A program made the position numbers and the translations under genes. This document shows, in pieces, positions 6,528 to 13,371 of a stretch of 24,577 bases of DNA. Numbering within the stretch: the stretch's first letter is position 1; each line of letters opens with the position of its first letter. The notes beneath the pieces are model-generated. The model was not told where the DNA came from, did no database searches, and saw nothing but the letters and a program-made list of their open reading frames with translations. The stretch covers positions 1-24,577 of the IMG/VR virus record IMGVR_UViG_3300044712_001809; one strand, written 5' to 3'. This DNA is from a virus.

Positions 6528-7034
6528 TTATTGCAATCCTAAATCGCGGATGGCCTTTTTGGCTCCGCGCATGAATGAATCATAGATATTCTTCTCGTAT
6601 TGTTTAAGAATAACCGTGATCTTCTTCCATCCCACCAACGCGAGTTGCTTGGCTTGGCGCTGGGAGTAAACCCAGACCGCGGAAGGCTCGGTATTGGTCA
6701 GGGTGCGCGCCTGGCCAGAGCCCAAGATTTTCCAGGCGGCTGCCAGCCCGCCGGCCGGCGAGCGGCGCACGTAATGGATGGGGAAGAGGATCTTGCCGGT
6801 CTTGACCGCCCACCAGAACCAGCGGCGCTGCTTGTCGCTCTGAAAGGTTTGACCGTAGGCTGCCTTGCGCGACACGTATTGATAGGGTGGCATTTCCTTG
6901 TTGACCAATACGCCGATCAGGTAGTTCGAGCCCTGTTCCACGCCGGCATCACCCACGGCTTTGGGCAGTTGGGCCAGCTTCTTCTGGATGCGCTCCAGGT
7001 CGGTGATGGAAATTGGATCGATTTGCAGGTCCAC
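6528..7034 (-). CDS. Phage head-module protein of unknown function
   Basis: The 168-aa product starts at GTG 7034, preceded by GAGAGGA; an ATG further upstream would lie inside the preceding gene. The N-terminus (VDLQIDPISITDLERIQKKLAQLPKAV, split here) is an amphipathic helix like the opening of phage neck or tail-completion proteins. A conserved-looking centre reads SDKQRRWFWWAVKTGKI and YVRRSPAGGLAAAW, and the C-terminus is basic and helical. I do not recognise the family securely. The position between the Ntn hydrolase and the methyltransferase, with a 1-base gap to the former, makes a structural or assembly role likely. Confidence 0.75.
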   Translation of the reverse strand: MDLQIDPISITDLERIQKKLAQLPKAVGDAGVEQGSNYLIGVLVNKEMPPYQYVSRKAAYGQTFQSDKQRRWFWWAVKTGKILFPIHYVRRSPAGGLAAAWKILGSGQARTLTNTEPSAVWVYSQRQAKQLALVGWKKITVILKQYEKNIYDSFMRGAKKAIRDLGLQ

Positions 7035-7035
7035 G

Positions 7036-7578
7036 TTATTTCCTCTCGCTGAAAACAACTTCCGTAAAAGGTGGAGTGACGCCGTTGCTGAATGTCGCGG
7101 CCGAGGTCAGGCCCATCCGCAGGAGTGCGCGCGGTTCCAGCGTCGGATGCCCGCAGAACATGGCACCCAGGGCGTAAGGCGCGCCGCAGCCCACGGCATA
7201 AAAGCCATTTCTATAGCGGTTGACCTGGAAATCATTGGAAATATGGAATAACCTGCCCCAAACCATCACCAGAAAGTCGCCGCCTGATTCCTGATTATTG
7301 TTGACCTGAGAATAGCCGAAATCCTTGAGCGCCTTGCGGACCGTCTCGACAAAGGTCCCTACCATAAAGCCTTCGGATGGATCATCGCAGAGCGGGTACT
7401 CCACCAGGTGCTGGAGGATCTGGCCCATGCGGAAAGAGGAGGTATAGCCGATGGTGTACTGGCCCACCGTGAAGACTTTGCTCAATGCAGTCTGACGGAT
7501 GTCCCGACCCGTTGCGGCCGCGCTGTCGCCGGCCATCCAGGCGCCCCGCTCGTTCTCAATTCCCACAATACAGGTCAT
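7036..7578 (-). CDS. Proteasome beta/HslV-like Ntn-hydrolase peptidase
   Basis: The 180-aa protein begins MTCIVGIENERGAWMAGDSA. If the initiator Met is removed, Thr1 becomes the N-terminal nucleophile. Counting from it, Asp17 (GDSA) and Lys33 (SKVF) fall at exactly the canonical proteasome beta positions. IGYTSSFRMGQIL and FYAVGCGAPYALGAM correspond to later conserved strands and the GSG-like loop. The start at ATG 7578 has AAGAGG just upstream; the in-frame upstream extension is shadow of the next gene. Small stand-alone relatives occur in phage genomes beside head genes, where they may process head proteins. No ATPase partner is visible, and a separate HK97 prohead protease exists in the same operon, so its substrate is unclear. 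Confidence 0.85.
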   Translation of the reverse strand: MTCIVGIENERGAWMAGDSAAATGRDIRQTALSKVFTVGQYTIGYTSSFRMGQILQHLVEYPLCDDPSEGFMVGTFVETVRKALKDFGYSQVNNNQESGGDFLVMVWGRLFHISNDFQVNRYRNGFYAVGCGAPYALGAMFCGHPTLEPRALLRMGLTSAATFSNGVTPPFTEVVFSERK

Positions 7579-7579
7579 C

Positions 7580-8257
7580 TTACCTCTTGGCGATATACGC
7601 CAGCTTCTCTGCGGCGCGCGGTGTGCGCGGTTTGCTGGTAGGTCGCTGCTCGCACTGGCAGTGCCAGCCTTCGCACTCCAGGCGTTTGTTAGGCGGGTTC
7701 TGGGGACGCAGTCCCGATCGCTCCCACTCATATCCGTAAGCCACGATCCCATTCAGAGCCTGGCAGGTCGAGCAGGATTCTTCAGTCGGTCCTACCACCC
7801 ATTCAAACTTGAGCTTCGAGCCAAACAGCATCCGGGCCTGGTTGCGCACGTCGTTATAGCGATTGGCCCAGACATCGCAGCGCGTCCCGTATTTCGCCTC
7901 GAACTGCGCGCTGGGCAGCTTGTTGACCCGGTCCACCTGGATCTCGTCGGCGATGCCGCGGGCGTAATTGATCTCGTTGAGGATGACCGTGCGCAGGACG
8001 TTCAGATCCTCGTTGGTCATCTCGTCCGGATCGACATTCACGTCTTTCGCGCCCTTGTTCCAGGCCTCGGTCAGCTGCTGATCGATCGAGCGCGAAAAGG
8101 TGGCCATGAAGGCGCCATCGTTGCCGCTCTCAAACATGCGGACCATCGCTCCCCACAACCGTGCCCGATATTGGGCATAGGTTTTCCGCTCCAGATAGGC
8201 CTCGATCGCCGGGGCGGCCTGGGCGAGCAGATCGTACAACCGGCGCAGCTCAGACAT
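7580..8257 (-). CDS. Minor head/head morphogenesis protein (SPP1 gp7/Mu F-like)
   Basis: The 225-aa protein starts at ATG 8257 inside the end of the small upstream gene. The N-terminal two thirds are helical (ELRRLYDLLAQAAPAIEAYL and SRSIDQQLTEAWNKGAKDV). The C-terminus carries the family signature: WVVGPTEESCSTCQALNG, then VAYGYEWERSGLRPQNPPN and LECEGWHCQCEQR, a Cys-rich segment seen in the Mu F-like domain. Such proteins bind the portal and enter the head in small numbers, where they affect DNA packaging and ejection. The position right after the portal gene is standard. About 40 basic residues follow the Cys-rich end. Confidence 0.85.
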   Translation of the reverse strand: MSELRRLYDLLAQAAPAIEAYLERKTYAQYRARLWGAMVRMFESGNDGAFMATFSRSIDQQLTEAWNKGAKDVNVDPDEMTNEDLNVLRTVILNEINYARGIADEIQVDRVNKLPSAQFEAKYGTRCDVWANRYNDVRNQARMLFGSKLKFEWVVGPTEESCSTCQALNGIVAYGYEWERSGLRPQNPPNKRLECEGWHCQCEQRPTSKPRTPRAAEKLAYIAKR

Positions 8258-8423
8258 TCTTGCTCTCGTCCTCAAGATCCATGAAATTCTTGGCGATATC
8301 GGAAAAGAATTCTTCGGGCGATTTTCCCATGATCGCCTCGAAATCCTTCCTTGTTTCCTCAATGACGACGTCAGGAACGATGATGACTTTCGTATAACTT
8401 TGCACTTGGATCTGATCGCTCAT
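8250..8423 (-). CDS. 57-aa protein between portal and minor head genes
   Basis: A short frame (MSDQIQVQSYTKVIIVPDVV at the start, ...DLEDESKNV at the end) is linked to both neighbours: its ATG overlaps the portal stop as ATGA, and its TGA overlaps the start of the minor head gene by 8 bases. This tight coupling on both sides argues that it is translated. It has a short beta-prone N-terminus and an acidic helical C-terminus (ETRKDFEAIMGKSPEEFFSD). No family is recognised; a small chaperone or portal accessory role is a guess from position. Confidence 0.75.
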   Translation of the reverse strand: MSDQIQVQSYTKVIIVPDVVIEETRKDFEAIMGKSPEEFFSDIAKNFMDLEDESKNV

Positions 8424-9982
8424 TTCGCCAGCCCTTCGATCGCGGCGGCCAGGCGGTTGGCGGCTTCGACAACGGGAATATCTTCAACGCTTACGTTGTA
8501 GTCTCTGACATACATCAACTGCTCGATATCGTACATCGTCTTGCAATCGGGCAGACCGGCCGATATTTCACTGGCCATTTTCTCAGGGATGAAGTCACTC
8601 TCAAAGTTGCAGGCGGCGGATCCGGTTTTGTGCAAGGCTTTGTAGGCCTTGCGGAACCAGCGTTCCAGGTCCTTGCGAACCGGGTTCTCGTTTTTATCAG
8701 TAGGCTGTTTTTGCGGCTGGGCTTCGGCCGGCTGGGCAACAACGGCAGGCGGCGGGGCAGGCGGCTCGGGCTTCGCGATATCCTCTTCATCCCAGCCGTC
8801 GACCGGCTCCAGTCCGGTATCCGTGCGGGCCTCGTTGCGGGTAATCCAGGGCTTGCCTACCGCGCCTTGCAGCCGGCGGTATTTCGCATCCTCGTCTTCC
8901 TGCAGTGCGCGCACGTCGGTCAGGTCGTGTTCGATGTACACCCGGCGGTCGGTGGTAAAATCCGGGCGCAGCGAGTTGGTCATTTTGCGGCCATCCGCCC
9001 GCCACTGCGGGATCATCTTGCTCTCGGTGAACATCTCGCGGGCTTCCTTGAAATTAGCATAGGTGGCCCGATCGAGCCCAGCGCCCAGACCGGCTACGAT
9101 TGCAGGAACGCCGATCACCGCGGAGATCCGCTCTTCCGGGATGCGGTGCAGGATGCTCATATCCAGGTCTTTGGGCGAGAAGCCAAAGGCCTGGACGTCG
9201 ACCTTCTTGGACATGACCGCCACGTTGCCGCGGTTGCTGCTGCCGAATTTCCGGCGCAGGCGATCGGTCATATCGTCGGCGTCCTCCTGGTTTAAGTCGG
9301 TGGTCTCATCGGGCACCACGACCAACCCGGGCACAGCGTAGTTTTTGAGCAGCGCATCCACGAAGCGATCGGCTTCGTCATCGGTAGAAATCTGGCGGAC
9401 CAACGCCTTCAGCGGCGCCAGGCCTTTGCGCATGTCCCGGTCATCCAGGCCCAGGCGGAAATGGATGATGTTGTTGACCGGCACTTCTTTGAACTTGCCG
9501 GATTCGTACTGGTACTCGTAATAGCTGATCCAGTCGTCTGAGCCTTTGAGTGTCATCGGCTTGATCAGTGTCGGCGAGATTGGCCAGAGCTGCACCACGT
9601 TGCCGGTCAGCGCATCGCCCGAACGGACCTTGAGCCAGTAGGCGTTACCGTCGACGTGTTTTGCCCAGGCCTTCCAGAAGCGCATTTCCTCCATCGTCAG
9701 CTCGCTGTTAGGGGTCGGCTGGTCTAGGAGTTTCTGCAGGGGGGATTCAGGCAGCTTCTCGGATTTGCCCGCGCTGGTTTGGCGCTTGACCTGTAAGGGC
9801 GGCTCAGGTTCGGCCATCGCCAGCGCCATCAGACAGGCGAAAACCGCGCTGTTGAGGTCATCACCATTACTTGCGCTGGCGCCGGGCCCATGCACCAGGG
9901 TTTCCACCCGGCTCCAGTTGACCTCAGCAGACGCCGGAGTGAACTTACGCTCACGCGGTAGGAGTTGTTTGATCAGGCTCAT
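8420..9982 (-). CDS. Portal protein, HK97 family
   Basis: The 520-aa protein forms the dodecameric channel at one head vertex through which DNA is packaged. Family features are the N-terminal NSAVFACLMALA, EEMRFWKAWAKHVDGNAYW, VVQLWPISPTLIKPM, NIIHFRLGLDDRD.RKGLAPL, and the region AFGFSPKDLDMSILHRIPEERISAVIGVPA with NFKEAREMFTESKMIP, followed by WITRNEARTDTGLEPVDGWDE. A Pro/Gln-rich linker (about residues 395-430) leads to a ~90-residue C-terminal domain not typical of the family. The ATG at 9982 follows AGGGAG and lies 32 bases inside the preceding small gene. Confidence 0.93.
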   Translation of the reverse strand: MSLIKQLLPRERKFTPASAEVNWSRVETLVHGPGASASNGDDLNSAVFACLMALAMAEPEPPLQVKRQTSAGKSEKLPESPLQKLLDQPTPNSELTMEEMRFWKAWAKHVDGNAYWLKVRSGDALTGNVVQLWPISPTLIKPMTLKGSDDWISYYEYQYESGKFKEVPVNNIIHFRLGLDDRDMRKGLAPLKALVRQISTDDEADRFVDALLKNYAVPGLVVVPDETTDLNQEDADDMTDRLRRKFGSSNRGNVAVMSKKVDVQAFGFSPKDLDMSILHRIPEERISAVIGVPAIVAGLGAGLDRATYANFKEAREMFTESKMIPQWRADGRKMTNSLRPDFTTDRRVYIEHDLTDVRALQEDEDAKYRRLQGAVGKPWITRNEARTDTGLEPVDGWDEEDIAKPEPPAPPPAVVAQPAEAQPQKQPTDKNENPVRKDLERWFRKAYKALHKTGSAACNFESDFIPEKMASEISAGLPDCKTMYDIEQLMYVRDYNVSVEDIPVVEAANRLAAAIEGLAK

Positions 9983-10145
9983 GCTCGCTCCCTGGCGCCA
10001 GTTCGAAGCGGGCGCCGATATACATCATTACCAGGCCTAAGACCATCAGGGGCGCGGCCAGGCCCAGCCATACATACAGGCCGATCAGAAATAAAATCAG
10101 GCCTATGAATGCAATGAAGGTATCCAGTTCTTGCCTAAAAAACAC
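9951..10145 (-). CDS. 64-aa two-TM membrane protein between TerL and portal
   Basis: The start is GTG 10145 with AGGAGGA 5 bases upstream, inside the last codons of the terminase gene. Two hydrophobic segments (TFIAFIGLILFLIGLYVWL, then AAPLMVLGLVMMYIGARF) are separated by a short turn, giving a small hairpin membrane protein with an acidic tail. It overlaps both neighbours, so it is coupled to the packaging genes. The function is unknown; small membrane proteins here could help lysis or anchor assembly at the membrane. Confidence 0.75.
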   Translation of the reverse strand: MFFRQELDTFIAFIGLILFLIGLYVWLGLAAPLMVLGLVMMYIGARFELAPGSEHEPDQTTPTA

Positions 10146-11610
10146 TCAATCCTCCTCGACCCGGCATATTCGCCAGCATCAGCGCCTCGCCCACATCAGG
10201 GGATCGTCCAATTCGTTCTTTGATTTCCGACTTCTCTTCGATCAGCACCCCGGCAGAGGTCAGCTTGTAGCGCGCCGCGCACAGGTCCGCCAGGATCTCG
10301 GGATCATTGGGCAGCGCCAGCTCATCGCCGCCGGCCGGATCCAGGGCGTCGCGCATGCGCCAGTGCATCTCCGCCCGGATATTGCGCATCTTGAGCGCTT
10401 TGGATTTGTCGCGGTAGACCGAGCCTTCCGAGGCGTTGACAGGATAGGTCCGCTTGTAGACCGGCTTCAGGTGATCGTAGGTGGAAGACCCAACCCCAAT
10501 CACGTCCACGTTGATATAGGCTGCGGTTTCCGGGCCCAACACCGCATGCACGAGGGTGGCCGCCGTGCCGCCGTCTGGAGCCTTTGCACCGGGCCACTTG
10601 AGCACCTCATCGAACCAGTTATCGTACCGGCGCGCCAGGGTCATGCTGTCGTTCCCTCCCCGGGCCGCGTCGATCCCAACCGCGGTGAGCGGTGTGGTTG
10701 GGCGAGTTCGCTCCATCCAGCGCTTTTGCGCCAGTCGGACCCATTCGGTCGGGATGACCTGGAAGGGATCCGGTGAGCTGCTTGCCTGGAAGTCGCCATA
10801 TAGAAACATGGAGCGCAGCGGCTCAGGCAGCGATTGGAGCACCGAGAGGTAGCGCCGGTCGTTGGCGTAGTAGGGGTTATCCTTGACAGTCGCGCGGATG
10901 AAGGTGCGCGAGCGGGGGTAAATCGTCTCGCTGCCGACCTGGATCGGCGTACCCGAACCGCAATCCTGCTCTTTGCCGTTGAGCGTGGCGTACCAGCGCA
11001 GCTCGCCTTCTTTGGCCGGGCGGGGATGCTTGGGGTCGAGCCAGGGGCCCCAGCGCCGGACGATCCAGGAGCCGGCTTCGTCGATCGGCGGGTTGCCGGT
11101 CGCCAGCACCCGCACGCGCTGGTTAGGGTCGACTGAGCGGTTCCAGCCGCAGATGAATTCATACTGGCTCTCGGTGAATTCGGGCAGCTCATCAAATCCT
11201 TTGAGGTCGTGGGCCCGGCCCTGCCAGTTGGATTTGTCTTCCTCGTACTGGACGGCGCCAAATTCGATGGTACGTCCGCCGGGCCAGGTCCAGGTTTTGT
11301 CGGATTTGTTTTCTTGGGCAGTGGATTTGATGATCTCGCGGGCCCGGCGCAGGATGCCTTGCAGGTTGGGGTAGACACGGCGAAAGATGGCCGAATGCTG
11401 GTGCGCTTCGCTGGCCATCCCGATAAGCAGATCTGTTTTTCCTCCGCCGGCTGCGCCGCCATAGAAGACCTCATCCGCCCGGCTGAGAAACGCCGCCCAC
11501 TGGGGTTTGCTTTGCGGCATCCACAGGGCCTGGTGTTTCTGTACCCGTTCCAGGTATGAGATCTCGGAGGGCGTCAGCGAGCGAAGATACTGCTCGATCA
11601 TATCGTTCAT
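10135..11610 (-). CDS. Terminase large subunit
   Basis: The 491-aa motor-nuclease packages phage DNA. Walker A is GGAAGGGKT (residues 51-59), Walker B is LKGFDE (136-141), and the coupling motif is ATGNPP (170-175). The RNase H-like nuclease domain has Asp314 (VGIDAARGGND), Asp369 (INVDVIGVGSSTYD) and Asp472 (RSPDVGEALMLA). ATG 11610 has only a modest GGGTAG site; a later ATG at 11520 also precedes the ATPase core. With the upstream start the gene overlaps the small-subunit gene by 140 bases, and both frames look genuinely coding there. Confidence 0.95.
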   Translation of the reverse strand: MNDMIEQYLRSLTPSEISYLERVQKHQALWMPQSKPQWAAFLSRADEVFYGGAAGGGKTDLLIGMASEAHQHSAIFRRVYPNLQGILRRAREIIKSTAQENKSDKTWTWPGGRTIEFGAVQYEEDKSNWQGRAHDLKGFDELPEFTESQYEFICGWNRSVDPNQRVRVLATGNPPIDEAGSWIVRRWGPWLDPKHPRPAKEGELRWYATLNGKEQDCGSGTPIQVGSETIYPRSRTFIRATVKDNPYYANDRRYLSVLQSLPEPLRSMFLYGDFQASSSPDPFQVIPTEWVRLAQKRWMERTRPTTPLTAVGIDAARGGNDSMTLARRYDNWFDEVLKWPGAKAPDGGTAATLVHAVLGPETAAYINVDVIGVGSSTYDHLKPVYKRTYPVNASEGSVYRDKSKALKMRNIRAEMHWRMRDALDPAGGDELALPNDPEILADLCAARYKLTSAGVLIEEKSEIKERIGRSPDVGEALMLANMPGRGGLSVF

Positions 11611-12076
11611 CGCTACCCGCTTGAATGGGTTTCCCGCCGCTGGTCAGGTCGGTTTTCTTGGGGGCGTCCAGGCCCAACAGCTCACAGCGCTTCTGGATGC
11701 ACTTCAAAACGCCTTCCAGGAAGGCCGGGTTGCCGGATTGGCCGACGCTCTTGTGTTCGTGGACATGGCCCAGCGGAGTATCCCGGCTGATCTCGGTTTC
11801 GGCGTTTTCCTGGCTGCGATCCCAGGCATTCCAGTACGTGACTTCAAGCCGATCCAATTTCGCAAGTTCGATCGCCTTCTTTTGATCGACGTGATTGATC
11901 GAACGTTCCAGCCATTCCTTGCGCAATTCCGTCAGATCACGTGACACCGTCGCCTGATCGCAGCTTAACGCCTCGCCGATCTCCGCCTGTGATCGCCCCT
12001 GCAAATACATCTCTGCCACCTGTTGCCGGCGAGATGCGATTTCCGTTTTCCGTTTGGGGGTTTGCTCAGGGTTCAT
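11471..12076 (-). CDS. Terminase small subunit (HTH)
   Basis: The 201-aa protein has an N-terminal helix-turn-helix (residues ~15-50, RRQQVAEMYLQGRSQAEIGE then ALSCDQATVSRDL) that would recognise the packaging start site. A long helical oligomerisation region follows (KKAIELAKLDRLEVTYWNAWDR). The C-terminal segment DERYDRAVSSLADALRDL resembles the ends of other TerS proteins, which contact TerL. ATG 12076 is used; an in-frame TTG three codons earlier sits too close to the AAGG site. It lies directly upstream of and overlaps TerL, the canonical arrangement. Confidence 0.85.
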   Translation of the reverse strand: MNPEQTPKRKTEIASRRQQVAEMYLQGRSQAEIGEALSCDQATVSRDLTELRKEWLERSINHVDQKKAIELAKLDRLEVTYWNAWDRSQENAETEISRDTPLGHVHEHKSVGQSGNPAFLEGVLKCIQKRCELLGLDAPKKTDLTSGGKPIQAGSDERYDRAVSSLADALRDLIPGTGTETPGPVDAAKQTPVGGVSQPGG

Positions 12077-12107
12077 AATATGCAAGCCTTATTATGCAAA
12101 TAAGCCT
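12074..12107 (-). repeat. Imperfect tandem repeat at the TerS start
   Basis: Two units of 18 and 16 bases (AGGCTTATTTGCATAATA and AGGCTTGCATATTATG on the minus strand) lie side by side over the TerS ribosome binding site. They share AGGCTT and TTGCATA. They could bind TerS (autoregulation or a pac/cos element) or be chance. Confidence 0.45.
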
Positions 12108-12543
12108 ATGATGGAGCCGGACTTTTAGGCGCCAGCTTCAGCAGCTCGTTCCGGATCTCAGACACCAGCGCCTTGATCTCTTTGGCCTGCAGGTCGTGGT
12201 TGGCATAATTGAGCAGCAGGGCGTCCAGGGCTTTGGTGATCCGATCGGAGACCCCTCTCATGTCATCGATATCGCTCTTGGTGCCTTCGGTAATGGCCAG
12301 GTAAAACTCGCGCATGAGCCGGTCGCGCTCGTTTTGTGCGGTTTCATGCTTCGCGCTCTGTTCTTCTTTCCACTTGCGATCAGCAGCCGCTTCCTTCTTG
12401 TAATCATTCCAAAACCAGCGAACGGCCAGACCCACCAGCACGAAACAGGCAACGATCAGGAACACGACTGGGAATTCGTTCCAGGCTTTGTTAGAGAATA
12501 ACCAGGTCCAGAAATCAGGGGGAGGGGCGACTTCGGGCATCAT
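12106..12543 (-). CDS. Membrane-anchored helical protein
   Basis: The 145-aa protein starts by ATGA overlap with the preceding gene. Residues ~20-45 form one membrane segment (FPVVFLIVACFVLVGLAVRW). The rest is a charged coiled coil (NDYKKEAAADRKWKEEQSAK, ETAQNERDRLMREFYLAI) ending in an amphipathic helix (KEIKALVSEIRNELLKL) and a Pro/Ser tail. The topology (short N-terminal part, one TM, long helical domain) resembles spanin-like or membrane-tethered assembly factors, but no conserved motif proves it. Its partner is probably the adjacent multi-TM protein. Being ahead of the terminase genes, it is expressed at the head of the late operon. Confidence 0.75.
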   Translation of the reverse strand: MMPEVAPPPDFWTWLFSNKAWNEFPVVFLIVACFVLVGLAVRWFWNDYKKEAAADRKWKEEQSAKHETAQNERDRLMREFYLAITEGTKSDIDDMRGVSDRITKALDALLLNYANHDLQAKEIKALVSEIRNELLKLAPKSPAPS

Positions 12544-13055
12544 GCGGTGGCTTCCGGCTTTGGCTTCAGAATCCGGTCGAAGATCAGGTCGTGCAGGTAG
12601 TTCGAGCCCTTGCCGATCGCCAGCCCGGTCAGGATCACCCCGAACATCGTCACCGGGATAGGCTGCTTGAAATACATGCCCACCAAATAGATCACATCGA
12701 ATTGGTAGATATTCGAGCCCAGCACCCCAATCCCCAGGGCGATGTACATCTGGATCCATTTGAACCGTGATAGTGTTGGAATGTTGTCAAATAATGGGGC
12801 AAAGAAAAATTCTACGGTGCTTTCTACGATGAATGCAATTACCAGGATGATGGCCAGGATCGCCAATGGGTCCAGGATAACCAGTTCTGACTGAGGTAGA
12901 CTGTGGAGCTGGACGGCCGGCAGAAACACCACCGATCTGGCCGTGGGGGATGCCATCGCGTTGATGGGTCTGGCCGTGGTAAGGATCAGGACGGCCGTTA
13001 AGACCAGTAGAACAATGATGAAGAAAGTCAGTAACCTTACGAAGTTGAATTTCAT
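12540..13055 (-). CDS. Holin-like multi-spanning membrane protein
   Basis: The 171-aa protein has an N-terminal hydrophobic segment or signal (LLTFFIIVLLVLTAVLIL), a ~45-residue outer loop, then three more membrane segments: LAILAIILVIAFIVESTVEF, WIQMYIALGIGVLGSNIYQF, and VTMFGVILTGLAIGKGSNYLH followed by a basic tail. The GxGKGSNYLHDLI motif recurs in small phage membrane proteins often guessed to be holins. ATG 13055 has GGAGG 8 bases upstream. It is the first gene after a strong promoter and terminator leader, so its expression is probably set by read-through of that terminator. No lysin gene is seen in the window, so the holin role is not proven. Confidence 0.75.
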   Translation of the reverse strand: MKFNFVRLLTFFIIVLLVLTAVLILTTARPINAMASPTARSVVFLPAVQLHSLPQSELVILDPLAILAIILVIAFIVESTVEFFFAPLFDNIPTLSRFKWIQMYIALGIGVLGSNIYQFDVIYLVGMYFKQPIPVTMFGVILTGLAIGKGSNYLHDLIFDRILKPKPEATA

Positions 13056-13069
13056 AACCCCCACCTCCA

Positions 13070-13127
13070 GGGGAAAACAAAAAGCGCCTCGGCAGCATGA
13101 TCCGTCAGATCAGGTACCGAGGCGCTT
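13070..13127 (-). terminator. Intrinsic terminator in the leader of the late operon (leader 1)
   Basis: An 11-bp perfect stem (13082-13092 with 13117-13127, AAGCGCCTCGG type) encloses 24 bases with an inner TGATC/GATCA stem. On the minus strand it is followed by TTTTTGTTTTCC, then two bases and TGGAGG, the ribosome binding site of the holin-like gene. It can end the integrase transcript and also attenuate the promoter at 13172-13200. Upstream in the leader, GCGCT (within 13152-13157) can pair with AGCGC of the terminator's first arm, a possible antiterminator. Confidence 0.8.
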
Positions 13128-13137
13128 ATCTCTCTTC

Positions 13138-13151
13138 GCCGGTTGCCCGGC
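13138..13151 (-). other. Leader hairpin with GNRA tetraloop
   Basis: On the minus strand GCCGG, GCAA, CCGGC form a 5-bp stem closed by a GNRA tetraloop. It lies between the promoter start point (about 13165) and the terminator of leader 1, where a regulator or RNA polymerase could sense it. Confidence 0.55.
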
Positions 13152-13171
13152 AGCGCTATTGAACTATGATC

Positions 13172-13200
13172 ATTATACGCACATTAGAGGGCGGGTACAA
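13172..13200 (-). promoter_or_regulatory. Late promoter toward holin-like gene and terminase (leader 1)
   Basis: On the minus strand TTGTAC (13200-13195), a 17-base spacer and a perfect TATAAT (13177-13172) predict a start near 13165. The leader to the first ATG is about 110 bases and contains a GNRA hairpin and a strong terminator. It resembles leader 2 (5111-5138) in sequence after the -10 box and around the U-tract and ribosome binding site. Confidence 0.65.
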
Positions 13201-13241
13201 GCACAAGCCGCCTTGAAACAGCCCTGAGCGGTCTGCCGGGC

Positions 13242-13364
13242 TTATTTTGCCACCAGGATCGCCATGCTCACCAGCAGACAGATCATCAAGATGGCCATTA
13301 ACAAAATGATCAGCGTGCGCGGTCCGGGCCTCTTTCGCTTTGGGACGATCCGAAACTCTGCCAT
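13242..13364 (-). CDS. 40-aa single-TM peptide downstream of integrase
   Basis: A short frame starts MAEFRIVPKRKRPGPR and continues with the hydrophobic run TLIILLMAILMICLLVSMAI, ending in LVAK. A basic N-terminus before one membrane helix predicts an inner-membrane peptide with its N-terminus inside. It starts 7 bases after the integrase stop with no Shine-Dalgarno; instead a TATAAT (overlapping the integrase stop) lies only 6 bases before the ATG, as in leaderless genes. The late promoter follows its stop. Confidence 0.55.
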   Translation of the reverse strand: MAEFRIVPKRKRPGPRTLIILLMAILMICLLVSMAILVAK

Positions 13365-13371
13365 TGCGTGA

